A stretch of 41,138 nucleotides of DNA, taken from contig VXML01000043.1 in assembly GCA_009841115.1 (NCBI GenBank), positions 36,477 through 77,614 on the forward strand, written 5' to 3'. The notes beneath the pieces are model-generated. The model saw nothing but the letters and a program-made list of their open reading frames with translations. It was not told where the DNA came from and made no database searches. The position numbers were made by a program, and so were the translations under genes. This document shows positions 1 to 8,219 of this stretch, one piece after another. The DNA comes from Gemmatimonadota bacterium (GTDB taxonomy: Bacteria; Latescibacterota; UBA2968; UBA8231). The first letter of the stretch is position 1, and each line of letters starts with the position of its first letter.

Positions 1-378
1 TTTTCGCCCGACGGAGCGACGCTGGCATCCGGCTCAAGCGATGACAACGTAATCCTGTGGGACGTCGAAAGCCGAAAGCCGCTAACCACCCTCAAAGGAC
101 ATGCGGATTATGTTCTTTCCGTGGCATTTTCGCCCGACGGAGCGACGCTGGCGTCTGGCTCAAGCGATAACAACGTAATCCTGTGGGACGTCGAAAGCCG
201 AAAGCCGCTGACCACCCTCAAAGGACATACCGGGAATGTCTATTCCGTGGCGTTTTCGCCCGACGGAGCGACGCTGGCATCCGGCTCAAGCGATGACAAC
301 GTAATCCTGTGGGATGTCGAAAGTCGAAAGCCGCTGACCACCCTCAAAGGACATACCGGTTGGGTCCAATCCGTCTCG
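1..378 (+). repeat. 126-bp tandem repeat encoding WD40 blades
   Basis: Three consecutive 126-base units start at 1, 127 and 253, each beginning ttttcgcccgacgg. A fourth, diverged unit starts at 379. In the first 84 bases units 1 and 3 differ at only three positions, all synonymous. Most variation sits in the last 30 bases of each unit, which encode the loop after GH. Confidence 0.95.
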
Positions 379-456
379 TTTTCGCCCGACGGTACCATGC
401 TCGCGTCCGGGGCCGAGGATGGTACCGTCCTGCTCTGGCGATCTTTTGCTAAGTAG
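1..456 (+). CDS. WD40 repeat protein, C-terminal end (5' cut by window edge)
   Basis: The reading frame is open from base 1 to the TAG at 454-456, so the gene begins upstream of the window. The visible 151 residues are three and a half WD40 blades of 42 residues each, with FSPDG, LASGS-D, VILWD and LKGH repeating in register; the last blade ends LLWRSFAK. WD40 proteins fold into beta-propellers that hold protein partners together; the partner and any N-terminal domain (often a kinase, caspase or NACHT unit in bacteria) lie outside the window. The blades are nearly identical in DNA, which points to recent duplication. The downstream SDR gene starts 9 bases after the stop and could be co-transcribed. 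Family assignment is secure; function is unknown. Confidence 0.93.
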   Translation, partial: FSPDGATLASGSSDDNVILWDVESRKPLTTLKGHADYVLSVAFSPDGATLASGSSDNNVILWDVESRKPLTTLKGHTGNVYSVAFSPDGATLASGSSDDNVILWDVESRKPLTTLKGHTGWVQSVSFSPDGTMLASGAEDGTVLLWRSFAK

Positions 457-465
457 GAGCGCACC

Positions 466-1194
466 ATGACGGGAAAGTTGCAGCACAAGACCGCGTTGAT
501 CACCGGTGCTGGCCGGGGCATCGGGCGAGCCATCGCCGAGTGCTTTGTCCGCGAGGGAGCGCGAGTGGCTGTCGCCGATATAGACGCAAGCACCGCCCGC
601 GCCACAGCCGCTGAGATCGGCGCGTTGGGATTAGAAATGGATGTCGCGTCCAAAGCCTCAGTCCTCGCCGGCACGAGCCGCGTGCTCGACGAGTTCGGCC
701 AACTCGACATCCTCGTCAACAACGCCGGCTACTTGGTCTATACGACCTTTGAATCGTGCAGCGAAGAAAACTGGGACCGCATCGTCGATGTCAACATGAA
801 AGGCCCCTTCCTCTGCGCCCAAGCGGTCATCCCCCATATGAAGGCGCGCCGCCAAGGGGTCATCATCAACATGACCTCCCTAGCGGCCAAGACCGGCGGG
901 CTAGCCGCTGGCCCTCCCTACGCAGCAGCCAAAGCCGGCGTCCTCACTTTGACCATTGGCCTAGCGCGCGCCCTCGCCCCCGACCAAATCCGCGTCAACG
1001 CCATTGCTCCTGGCGTCATCGACACCGCCATGACCTCCGCCCCCGAACACGATCAGCTCAAGGCCTCCATCCCCCTCGGTCGCTCCGGCCAGCCCGAAGA
1101 CGTAGCCAACTGCGCGCTCTTTCTGGCTTCGGACGACGCGCGGCATATCACCGGCGAGACCATCGATGTCAACGGGGGGTTGTACATGGATTGA
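466..1194 (+). CDS. SDR family NAD(P)-dependent oxidoreductase
   Basis: A 242-residue classical short-chain dehydrogenase/reductase, the usual length for the family. The cofactor motif TGAGRGIG is at residues 13-20, an acidic residue in VADID near 38 suggests NAD(H), NNAG is at 85-88, and the catalytic Asn110, Ser138, Tyr152 and Lys156 are all present. The C-terminal IDVNGG is typical of FabG-like enzymes. An AGGAG ribosome site overlaps the stop of the WD40 gene and sits 6 bases before ATG, so translation may be coupled. The substrate cannot be told from sequence; fatty-acyl, sugar or polyol substrates are all possible. Confidence 0.93.
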   Translation: MTGKLQHKTALITGAGRGIGRAIAECFVREGARVAVADIDASTARATAAEIGALGLEMDVASKASVLAGTSRVLDEFGQLDILVNNAGYLVYTTFESCSEENWDRIVDVNMKGPFLCAQAVIPHMKARRQGVIINMTSLAAKTGGLAAGPPYAAAKAGVLTLTIGLARALAPDQIRVNAIAPGVIDTAMTSAPEHDQLKASIPLGRSGQPEDVANCALFLASDDARHITGETIDVNGGLYMD

Positions 1195-1200
1195 TTAGTT

Positions 1201-1298
1201 AGTGGATAGTGGATAGTGGATAGTGGATAGTGGATAGACCGCCCCCAGCACCTTATGGGCCGGGGGGACTGACCACTGATCACTGACCACTGGCCACT
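1201..1298. repeat. Mirrored heptamer repeat element with central GC hairpin
   Basis: Five perfect copies of AGTGGAT run from 1201 to 1235. A GC-rich hairpin follows (arms 1242-1249 and 1259-1266). Then four heptamers in the opposite orientation, GACCACT, GATCACT, GACCACT and GGCCACT, run from 1271 to 1298. The two arrays are reverse complements at their AGTGG/CCACT core, so the element could form a long imperfect stem. It lies between the 3' ends of the convergent SDR and trpA genes and may act as a two-way terminator; that role is inference. Confidence 0.85.
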
Positions 1299-1303
1299 AT
1301 ACT

Positions 1304-2080
1304 TCACGCGCGACCAGCGGCCAAGTCGCGTAATAAGGCGGCGTAGCCCGCCTCCCCTTCCCGTTCCCAGACCTCCAGCAGCACCGATCCGACGATGCCG
1401 ATTTCGGCCTGACCCTGTAGCTGGCGCAAATCTTCCCCACTGCGCAGGCCAAAGCCGATTCCCAATGGCAAATCGGTCGCTTCACGGCAGCGCACAATAA
1501 AGCGATAGAGTTCCTCTCCTAAGTCCGTCTGGCGGCCGGTTACGCCCTTGCGCGCCACCGCATAGACAAACCCTTTGGCTTGAGCACCGATCTGCTGCAG
1601 CCGCTGCTCGGTATTGGTCGGAGTCATCAATAAAATCGGCGTTTGCTCACACTCCGCGCCTGTTGCCCCCAGGTCACCGTACTCTTCGACTGGCAAGTCC
1701 GGCAGGATAAAGCCACAGGCTCCACATGCTGCCAAGCGGCGACAGAACGGGCCGTGCCCCAAGCGGAACGCCGTATTGTAATAGCCCATCATCAAATGCG
1801 GAAAGGGAAAAGCCGCGGTTGCGCGCTGCATCAAGTCGAAGTATTCGTCGAGGGTAAGGCCGATTTCTAGGGCCTGTTGGTTGGCTCGCGCAAAGGTCGG
1901 CCCGTCGGCGATGGGCTCGCTAAAGGGCATCTGCAATTCGACCAAATCGACCTCGGCCTCGGCCATAATCTCCAACATTCGCCAGTTGGCCTCCAGCGAG
2001 GGAAAACCAGCGATCAGATGCGTCATCAGCAGCACCTTGCGCTCGGTGAGCCGCTCTTCGATATAGGCTTGCAGATTCAC
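1304..2080 (-). CDS. trpA: tryptophan synthase alpha subunit
   Basis: The 258-residue TIM-barrel subunit cleaves indole-3-glycerol phosphate to indole and glyceraldehyde 3-phosphate and passes indole to TrpB. The catalytic Glu48 (in VELQMPFSEP) and Asp59 (in IADGP) match Glu49 and Asp60 of the enterobacterial enzyme. The usual LGVPFSDP reads LQMPFSEP here, a variant seen in some lineages, so this is not evidence of decay. The start is GTG and overlaps the trpB stop as GTGA, which implies translational coupling. It is the last gene of the qor, S1, trpB, trpA run. No other trp genes are in the window. Confidence 0.95.
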   Translation of the reverse strand: MNLQAYIEERLTERKVLLMTHLIAGFPSLEANWRMLEIMAEAEVDLVELQMPFSEPIADGPTFARANQQALEIGLTLDEYFDLMQRATAAFPFPHLMMGYYNTAFRLGHGPFCRRLAACGACGFILPDLPVEEYGDLGATGAECEQTPILLMTPTNTEQRLQQIGAQAKGFVYAVARKGVTGRQTDLGEELYRFIVRCREATDLPLGIGFGLRSGEDLRQLQGQAEIGIVGSVLLEVWEREGEAGYAALLRDLAAGRA

Positions 2081-3327
2081 GACCGGGAGACCTTGTCCGC
2101 GAGGAAGCGCTGCCAGTTTTCGTCCGCAAGTGCGTCGGCAATGGTGAAAATGTCCTTGTCGCCGCGGCCCGACAGGCCAATCAGCACCACTTGGTCAGGC
2201 GTCATCGCGCCCACTTCGCGCAGAGCACCAGCCAAGGCATGGGTACTTTCAAGTGCGCCGATAATCCCCTCGCTGCGCATCATTCGCTTGAGGGCTGCTA
2301 TCACTTCTTGGTCGGTCGCAGCTTCAATGCGCACCCGGCCTATCTCGGCCAAGTGGGCGAGGATCGGACTGACGCCGATGTAGTCTAAGCCTGCCGCTAC
2401 CGAATGCGTGTGCCGCATTTGACCTTCGGCATCTTGGAAGAAGAAGGTTTTGTAGCCCTGAGCGACCCCAGGCGTGCCGACGAGGCCGGCCAAGCGAGAG
2501 GCATGATCGCCCGTCTCCAGCCCCCGGCCCCCAGCCTCGACCCCGACCAACTCAACGGCCGCGTCGTCGAGAAATCCCAAGAATAGACCCGTGGCGTTGG
2601 ACCCGCCGCCGACGCAGGCGTATACACTATCGGGCAGGCACCCCACTGACTCCAACATCTGCTGGCGGCTCTCCTCGCCGATGATCCGCTGGAAATAGGC
2701 GACGATTTGCGGGAAGGGATGCGGGCCGCAGGCCGTGCCGAGTACGTAGTGCGTGTCGGCCATGGAATAGGCCCAATCGCGGAGGCTCTCGTTGATGGCA
2801 TCCTTGAGCGTGGCCGAGCCATCGGTCACGGGCACTACCTCGGCACCGAGTTGCTCCATCCAGAACACATTGGGCCGCTGGCGCTCCACATCGACAGCCC
2901 CCATGTAGATGGTGCATTCCAGCCCCAAGCGAGCGGCCATTGTCGCCGTGGCCACGCCGTGCTGGCCAGCCCCAGTCTCGGCGATGACCCGGCTTTTGCC
3001 CATGCGGCGCACCAACAAGCCTTGGCCCATCACGTTGTTGACCTTGTGGGCACCCGTGTGGTTGAGGTCCTCGCGCTTGAGAAAGATCCGCGCCCCGCCG
3101 ACCTCGCGGGAGAGGTTTTCGAGCAAGGTAATTGGGGTCGGTCGGCAGGAATACGTCCGCATCACCTGCTCAAACTCCGTCCAAAAGGAAGAGTCGCGGC
3201 GCGCGTCCTCAAAAACTTGGGTCAGTTCGTCGAGAGTCGTGCGGAGGATTTCGGGGATAAAGGCTCCACCGTACTCGCCGTAGTAGCCAAGGCGCGGGTG
3301 GTTAAAAATGGCGTCTGTCAGCCCCAT
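2077..3327 (-). CDS. trpB: tryptophan synthase beta subunit
   Basis: The 416-residue PLP enzyme joins indole and serine to make tryptophan. The PLP lysine is Lys95 in HTGAHK, the catalytic Glu117 is in AETGAGQHG, and the phosphate-binding GGGSN is at 240-244. The length and KREDLNHTGAHKVNN signature mark the main TrpB1 type that pairs with TrpA, rather than the longer TrpB2. It starts one base after the stop of the S1-domain gene with no strong ribosome site of its own, so it is probably translated by coupling. It overlaps trpA by four bases. Confidence 0.97.
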   Translation of the reverse strand: MGLTDAIFNHPRLGYYGEYGGAFIPEILRTTLDELTQVFEDARRDSSFWTEFEQVMRTYSCRPTPITLLENLSREVGGARIFLKREDLNHTGAHKVNNVMGQGLLVRRMGKSRVIAETGAGQHGVATATMAARLGLECTIYMGAVDVERQRPNVFWMEQLGAEVVPVTDGSATLKDAINESLRDWAYSMADTHYVLGTACGPHPFPQIVAYFQRIIGEESRQQMLESVGCLPDSVYACVGGGSNATGLFLGFLDDAAVELVGVEAGGRGLETGDHASRLAGLVGTPGVAQGYKTFFFQDAEGQMRHTHSVAAGLDYIGVSPILAHLAEIGRVRIEAATDQEVIAALKRMMRSEGIIGALESTHALAGALREVGAMTPDQVVLIGLSGRGDKDIFTIADALADENWQRFLADKVSRS

Positions 3328-3328
3328 C

Positions 3329-4573
3329 TCAATCGGTCAGATTGGCGCGCCGGAGCGCTTCCAGCATAGCGCTGCTGCCCTGCTCTGCTTCCTGCTCTTG
3401 CTGCTGCCGCCGGCGGAACTCGGCGAGATGGGCTTCGGATTCGAGGGTATCGACTTGGCTGATTGACAGGCGCAAGCGCTGGCGGCGGACATCCACTTCG
3501 AGCACCACCACCTTGACCTCGTCCCCAATCGAGAGGACCTCGCGCGGATGGCTGATGCGGCGGTCGGCGATCTCTGAGACGTGGACCAGCCCGCGCACGC
3601 CTTCGGCTAGCTCGACAAACGCGCCAAAATCCTCTAACCCATCGACCTTGCCGGTGCCGACTGTGCCGACTGCGAACTGCTCTTTGATCTCTTGCCAAGG
3701 GTCCTTTTCCAGCGCCTTGATCGACAGCGAAATCCGCTCCTTACGCCGCTGGCCCAAATCTTTGGTGCGCAAGACCGCGACTTGAATCTGCTGTCCTACC
3801 TCGAGGACTTCTTGGGGATGGCCGACGCGCTTATGGCTGATCTCCGAGACGTGCACCAAGCCCTCTACCCCGGAACCCAACTCGACAAACGCCCCAAAAG
3901 ACTCCAGCCGCGTCACCTTGCCCGCCAGTTGCGCGCCTTTCTTTAGCTGACCGCGCACCGCGCCGGCGGCCTTGTCCTGCTCGGCTTCGAGCAAGGCCCG
4001 GCGCGACAGGACGATCACGCGACCCTGATGGCGGAACTCGATAATTTTAAAGGTCAAAGTCTGGCCGCGGTACTCCTCGGCGTTTTCCACGTACTGAGTA
4101 TCAACGTGTGAGATCGGGCAAAAACCGCGCACATCGCCCTCAATAGTCACGCCCAACCCCCCCTTGTTGACCGCGTCAACTCGACCTTCGACCGGTAGCC
4201 CGGCCTTGTACGCCTGGTAGAGCAAGTCGGCCTGGACATCTTGGCGACTCAAGCCGCGACTGAGCAGGATTTCATCCCCAGTCGCCACGACAAACGCCGC
4301 AATCGGGTCGCCGACCTTGTAACGCATTTCCCCATCGGGGCCTTTGAGCTCGCTGGTGCGGATTATGGCCTCGTCCCGACTGCCGTACTCGACAAAGCTG
4401 TTCTCATCCTCGACTTTGACAATCACGCCGCTGACCTCGTCGCCGACTGAGACCTCACTGGTGGTCGGAGCCGGTGGTGCTCCTTCGGCATCGAGCATCT
4501 GAGCAAAATTTTCGCCTTGCTCAGCGCCGTCTGCGGCCGGGGTTAGTTCGTCCTTGGAATCTGCCTCTGTCAT
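3329..4573 (-). CDS. S1 RNA-binding domain protein, ribosomal protein S1-like
   Basis: The 414-residue protein has four S1 (OB-fold) domains at about residues 41-107, 125-191, 210-286 and 300-372. The last two carry the classic FGAFVEL and GLVHVSEI motifs. Residues 1-40 are acidic and low in complexity, and the tail after 375 is a Gln/Glu-rich helix. Ribosomal protein S1 helps mRNA bind the 30S subunit. E. coli S1 has six domains, while four-domain forms are common in other phyla, so this could be the true rpsA or a paralogue. The ATG has an AGGAGA site. It sits 20 bases after the qor-like gene and one base before trpB. Confidence 0.88.
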   Translation of the reverse strand: MTEADSKDELTPAADGAEQGENFAQMLDAEGAPPAPTTSEVSVGDEVSGVIVKVEDENSFVEYGSRDEAIIRTSELKGPDGEMRYKVGDPIAAFVVATGDEILLSRGLSRQDVQADLLYQAYKAGLPVEGRVDAVNKGGLGVTIEGDVRGFCPISHVDTQYVENAEEYRGQTLTFKIIEFRHQGRVIVLSRRALLEAEQDKAAGAVRGQLKKGAQLAGKVTRLESFGAFVELGSGVEGLVHVSEISHKRVGHPQEVLEVGQQIQVAVLRTKDLGQRRKERISLSIKALEKDPWQEIKEQFAVGTVGTGKVDGLEDFGAFVELAEGVRGLVHVSEIADRRISHPREVLSIGDEVKVVVLEVDVRRQRLRLSISQVDTLESEAHLAEFRRRQQQEQEAEQGSSAMLEALRRANLTD

Positions 4574-4593
4574 CGCCTGTCTCCTTGGCTACT

Positions 4594-5565
4594 TCACTCT
4601 GGTATGAGAACGACCTTGCCGGTTGTCTTGCGCCCCTGTAAGGCGCGGTGCGCTTCGGCCGCGTCCGACAGGGCAAACTGCTCGCTGATACGCAGCGCCA
4701 ATTCGCCGCTGGCGATCCATTCCAACACTGCGCCAGCGCGTTCCAATAGCGCCTCGCGGGTCTGGGTGTAGTGCAGCATAGTCGGCCGCGTCAAAAAGAG
4801 CGACCCCTTAGTGCTGAGGATGCCGGGGTCAAAGGGCGGGACTGGGCCGCTCGACTGGCCGAATAAAACTAAGTATCCCAAGGGCCTGAGCACGTTCAAG
4901 CTCTTGTCAAAGGTCGCCTGCCCCACGGAATCGTACACCACATCGACTCCGCGCCCGTTGGTGAGCGCCATGACGTCCTGTTCAAAGTCGCGCTCAGTAT
5001 AGCGAATGACCTCATCGGCTCCGGCACCCCGGGCGAGCTGTTCCTTTTCCTCGGTCGAGACCGTGGTCAACACCCGCGCCCCACACCGCTTGGCCATCTG
5101 AATCAAGAGCAGCCCCACGCCGCCAGCACCAGCGTGGATCAGAGCCGTGTCTTCGCGGCCCAGCCGATAGGACCCATGCGCCAGATAATGCGCCGTCATG
5201 CCTTGGAGCAAAGCGGCGGCTCCCTCCTGATAGGAAGCTGAATCAGGCAAAGGCACCAAGCGGTCGGCAGGCACAGCCGCTTCTGCGGCATACGACCCCA
5301 TCACTCCGGCATAGGCCACGCGATCACCCACTCGTATGCCCTCCACGCCTTGGCCGACGCGCGCGACAACTCCGGCGGCTTCCATGCCGGGGATGCAGGG
5401 CAAATCGACTGGGTACAGCCCTTCGCGGTGATAGGTGTCGATATAATTCAAGCCTATGGCTTTGATTGCGACTACGGCCCCACCCGGCTCGGGTGTGAGC
5501 ACGGGCACATCCTCATAGGTGAGGACCTCAGGGCCGCCGCACTGGTGGAAACGCACTGCTTTCAT
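4594..5565 (-). CDS. qor: zinc-independent quinone oxidoreductase (MDR family)
   Basis: With the start placed at MKAVRFHQCG the protein is 323 residues, close to the 320-330 of quinone oxidoreductases. An upstream in-frame start at 5616 would add 17 residues unlike the family, and the chosen ATG has a GAAGGT site upstream. The N-terminal GroES-like half contains GLNYIDTYHREG and PGMEAAGVV; the Rossmann half has HAGAGGVG and DVVYDSVG. No zinc-binding cysteines are visible. The family reduces quinones or unsaturated carbonyls with NADPH in the cytosol. It is the first gene of the operon leading to trpBA, though no metabolic link to tryptophan is evident. Confidence 0.9.
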   Translation of the reverse strand: MKAVRFHQCGGPEVLTYEDVPVLTPEPGGAVVAIKAIGLNYIDTYHREGLYPVDLPCIPGMEAAGVVARVGQGVEGIRVGDRVAYAGVMGSYAAEAAVPADRLVPLPDSASYQEGAAALLQGMTAHYLAHGSYRLGREDTALIHAGAGGVGLLLIQMAKRCGARVLTTVSTEEKEQLARGAGADEVIRYTERDFEQDVMALTNGRGVDVVYDSVGQATFDKSLNVLRPLGYLVLFGQSSGPVPPFDPGILSTKGSLFLTRPTMLHYTQTREALLERAGAVLEWIASGELALRISEQFALSDAAEAHRALQGRKTTGKVVLIPE

Positions 5566-5725
5566 CGTGGACCTTCGCGTGGGATCAAAGCCGCTGGCGC
5601 GGCAGAATTTTACCATTCAATAGTAAACTTTTTAAAATAACTATAAAATCTTTTTGAGACAAATTTGAAAAAACGACGATCCGTGCATTTTTTATGAGGT
5701 AAACCTGTATTCGCAAAGGAATCCA
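5566..5725. promoter_or_regulatory. AT-rich divergent promoter region between qor-like gene and aspartate kinase
   Basis: Bases 5610-5710 are far richer in A and T than the flanking genes. On the minus strand a TTGTCT box and a TATTTT box lie 17 bases apart, a plausible sigma-70 promoter for the qor-S1-trpBA operon. On the plus strand TTGAAA (5665-5670) is followed 19 bases later by TTTTAT, which is weaker. An AAAGGA site precedes the aspartate kinase ATG. Exact promoters are uncertain. Confidence 0.45.
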
Positions 5726-7084
5726 ATGAAAGTAGCTAAATTCGGCGGCACGTCCCTCGCGTCAGCCGAGCAAATAGAGAAAATCTGCGCCATTGTCACC
5801 GCTGATCCAGCGCGCCGACTCGTAGTGGTTTCGGCCCCAGGCAAGCGCGACCGGGAAGACACCAAAGTAACCGACCTCCTCATCGAGGTGGTCCGCGCCC
5901 AGCTAACCAACCAAGATGGCCACACCGCACTCGCGCGCGTCATCGACCGCTATGCCGCCATCATCGCCGACCTCGGCTTGCCAGACACCGCGCTCGCGCC
6001 CATTGTCGCCGACTTTGAGCGGCGGCTAGCCATGAGCACCAGCGACGAAGCGCTCTACGCAGACGCCATGAAGGCCGGTGGCGAGGACAACTGCGCCCGC
6101 CTCGTCGCCGAGTACCTGCGCCACAACGGAGCCGAAGCCCACTATCTCGACCCCGGCGAGGGCGGCCTCATTCTCTCGGAAGAGCCGGGCAATGCCCGCG
6201 TCTTGCAGGCGTCCTACGGCAAGCTGCGCCAGCTCAAAGACCGGCCGGGCATCACCATTTTCCCCGGTTTTTTCGGCTATTCGCCCACTGGCCGCGTCGT
6301 CACTTTCTCGCGCGGCGGCTCGGACATAACCGGCGCGATCCTCGCCGCGGCCGTCGATGCGACCGTGTACGAAAACTTCACGGATGTCGATTCGGTCTTT
6401 GTGGCCAATCCCGCGCTGGTCGAAAACCCAGTCGCCGTCGCCGAGATTACCTACCGCGAGATGCGCGAGCTGTCCTACGCGGGGTTTTCCGTGTTTCACG
6501 ACGAGGCTCTCGAACCCGTGTTTCACGCTGGCATCCCAGTCGTCGTCAAAAACACCAACAACCCGCAGGCACCCGGCACCCGTATCGTCCCTGAGCGCGC
6601 AGTCGGCGACCGCCCGGTCGTCGGCATCGCCGCCACCGACGGGTTTTGCAGCGTGTACATCAGCAAGTACCTGATGAACCGCGAAGTGGGCTTTGGCCGC
6701 CGCTTGCTGGCCATTTTTGAGGACGAGGGAATCTCCTTTGAGCACACGCCTTCGGGCATTGACAACATGTCGGTAATCGTGCGCGAGTCGTATTTCAACC
6801 ACGCGGCCGAAGAGCGGGTTCTGCGCCGGATTCGCACCGAGTTAGAAGTAGATGAGCTGTCAGTCGCTCGCGGCCTCGCCTTGGTGATGGTCGTCGGCGA
6901 GGGCATGCACCACACTATTGGCTTGGCCTCCCGCGCCTGTACGGCCTTTGCCCGCGCCAGCGTCAACATAGAGATGATCAATCAGGGATCGAGCGAGGTC
7001 AGCATGATGTTCGGGATTGCGGCTGCGGACATTCCCGCAGCCGTGCGCTCGCTCTACGGAGAGTTTTTTGCGTCTTCGGGCTAG
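5726..7084 (+). CDS. aspartate kinase (LysC/YclM type)
   Basis: The 452-residue monofunctional enzyme phosphorylates aspartate, the first step to lysine, threonine and methionine. The kinase domain starts KFGGTS (residues 5-10) and has SRGGSDITG and FTDVDSVF; two ACT domains for allosteric control fill roughly the last 150 residues. The N-terminal stretch VVVSAPGKR...DTKVTDLLI resembles Bacillus YclM (aspartokinase III), which is threonine-responsive; that affinity is from memory. AAAGGA precedes ATG. The stop codon interlocks with that of the convergent aminotransferase in the tetramer CTAG. asd and hom are in the same window but about 30 kb away. Confidence 0.95.
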   Translation: MKVAKFGGTSLASAEQIEKICAIVTADPARRLVVVSAPGKRDREDTKVTDLLIEVVRAQLTNQDGHTALARVIDRYAAIIADLGLPDTALAPIVADFERRLAMSTSDEALYADAMKAGGEDNCARLVAEYLRHNGAEAHYLDPGEGGLILSEEPGNARVLQASYGKLRQLKDRPGITIFPGFFGYSPTGRVVTFSRGGSDITGAILAAAVDATVYENFTDVDSVFVANPALVENPVAVAEITYREMRELSYAGFSVFHDEALEPVFHAGIPVVVKNTNNPQAPGTRIVPERAVGDRPVVGIAATDGFCSVYISKYLMNREVGFGRRLLAIFEDEGISFEHTPSGIDNMSVIVRESYFNHAAEERVLRRIRTELEVDELSVARGLALVMVVGEGMHHTIGLASRACTAFARASVNIEMINQGSSEVSMMFGIAAADIPAAVRSLYGEFFASSG

Positions 7085-8211
7085 CCCAATTCAGCCAAAA
7101 CCGCTAGGAAACGCTCGACATCCGCGCTATTGTTGTACAAATGCCCCGAGACCCGCACCCGCCCGTATTCCCCCCAAACCAATACCCCTCGGTCAGCAAG
7201 AGCCTCGCACAGCCCGTGCGCGTCGTCGTCCACAAAACAGGTATTGCCCGACCGCTGCGGCCGCACACTCGGGGAGATAACCTGCCGCCCGAGACGCTCC
7301 AGCCCAGCGCTGATTTGTTCGGACAAGTCGCGGTTGTGCTCCGCTATCCGCTCAATCCCCACGTCCAACAGCCGCCCCAAAGCATAGTCGAGGTAGAGCA
7401 CCGCCACCATGGCCGGATTGCCCGGCTCCATTTTATCGGGCATTGGCTTTTCGTCGGCATCCGGTGCGCGCACAGCCCCTTGCGCCGGCCACACAGCCAA
7501 GTTGCGCCAGCCAAAAGCCGTGGAGCGCACTTGCGCCTCGGCCCGCTGGCTCAGATAACACGGCGCAACCCCGTGCGTCGCCAACAGCCACTTGTAGCAC
7601 GAACTGACGCACAAGTCGGTACACGCGGCCGGTACGGCAACCGCGCCCGCAGCGTGCGTCGCATCGACCGCCAAGAGCACATCGCGTCCAGCAAGCCCGT
7701 CCGCAAGCTGCTCTATATCGAGGTTTTGCCCCGTGTAGAAGCTGACTTGACTCACGGCCAAGACTCGAGTGCGCTCATCGACTGCGGCCAACAGATCTTC
7801 CTCCCGCACCAGCCAATCGCAATGCGGCACCAATCGCAACTCGACCCCTTGCTGGCGCACGTTGCGCCAATTGTACGCCACCGAAGGAAATTCCAAGTTG
7901 GTGGTAACCACGTTGTCGCCCGGCCGCCAGTCCAAACCCCGCGCCAGCCAAGCCATGCCTTCAGCCGCCGACGGCATAAAGGCGATCCGCTCGGCCGGAA
8001 CGTTCCACAACTGCCCCATGCGCTGGCGGCAGCGCTCGCCACGAGAGTAGATGGCACGACGACCGCGGTCACCGCCGCTTTTGTACTGAGCAAATTCCGC
8101 GTACACCTCACTCTGTCCTTTTAACCAAGGAGCTTCCCCCCCCGTGCAGAGATGAGTTACCGCGTCGAGCCCGACGAAATCCGCGGGCGGAATGAGACTT
8201 TCACTTTTCAT
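7081..8211 (-). CDS. class V aminotransferase-like PLP enzyme
   Basis: The 376-residue protein has the fold-type I PLP pattern of the NifS/isopenicillin-N epimerase group. Asp183 in AVDATHA should hold the pyridine nitrogen, and Lys207 in SSCYKWLL is the PLP lysine. There is no obvious active-site cysteine loop like that of true IscS, so a cysteine desulfurase role is less likely than an epimerase, lyase or aminotransferase role. An AGGAT site precedes ATG, and the gene starts 8 bases after recG, so the two are probably co-transcribed. Substrate is unknown. Confidence 0.85.
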   Translation of the reverse strand: MKSESLIPPADFVGLDAVTHLCTGGEAPWLKGQSEVYAEFAQYKSGGDRGRRAIYSRGERCRQRMGQLWNVPAERIAFMPSAAEGMAWLARGLDWRPGDNVVTTNLEFPSVAYNWRNVRQQGVELRLVPHCDWLVREEDLLAAVDERTRVLAVSQVSFYTGQNLDIEQLADGLAGRDVLLAVDATHAAGAVAVPAACTDLCVSSCYKWLLATHGVAPCYLSQRAEAQVRSTAFGWRNLAVWPAQGAVRAPDADEKPMPDKMEPGNPAMVAVLYLDYALGRLLDVGIERIAEHNRDLSEQISAGLERLGRQVISPSVRPQRSGNTCFVDDDAHGLCEALADRGVLVWGEYGRVRVSGHLYNNSADVERFLAVLAELG

Positions 8212-8219
8212 GGCATATC

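Noticed and set aside
1201..1298. Possible CRISPR array
   Set aside because: Units are 7 bases with no spacers, in two orientations, and there are no cas genes.
1304..2080. TrpA as a degenerate pseudogene because of LQMPFSEP
   Set aside because: Catalytic Glu48 and Asp59 are kept and the frame is full length.
7141..8124. Long plus-strand reading frame of 327 codons
   Set aside because: It lies opposite the class V aminotransferase, is rich in Arg, His and Pro and shows no domain; it is an antisense shadow in GC-rich DNA.
7081..8211. Cysteine desulfurase (IscS/NifS)
   Set aside because: No catalytic cysteine loop in the right place and no isc/suf genes nearby.
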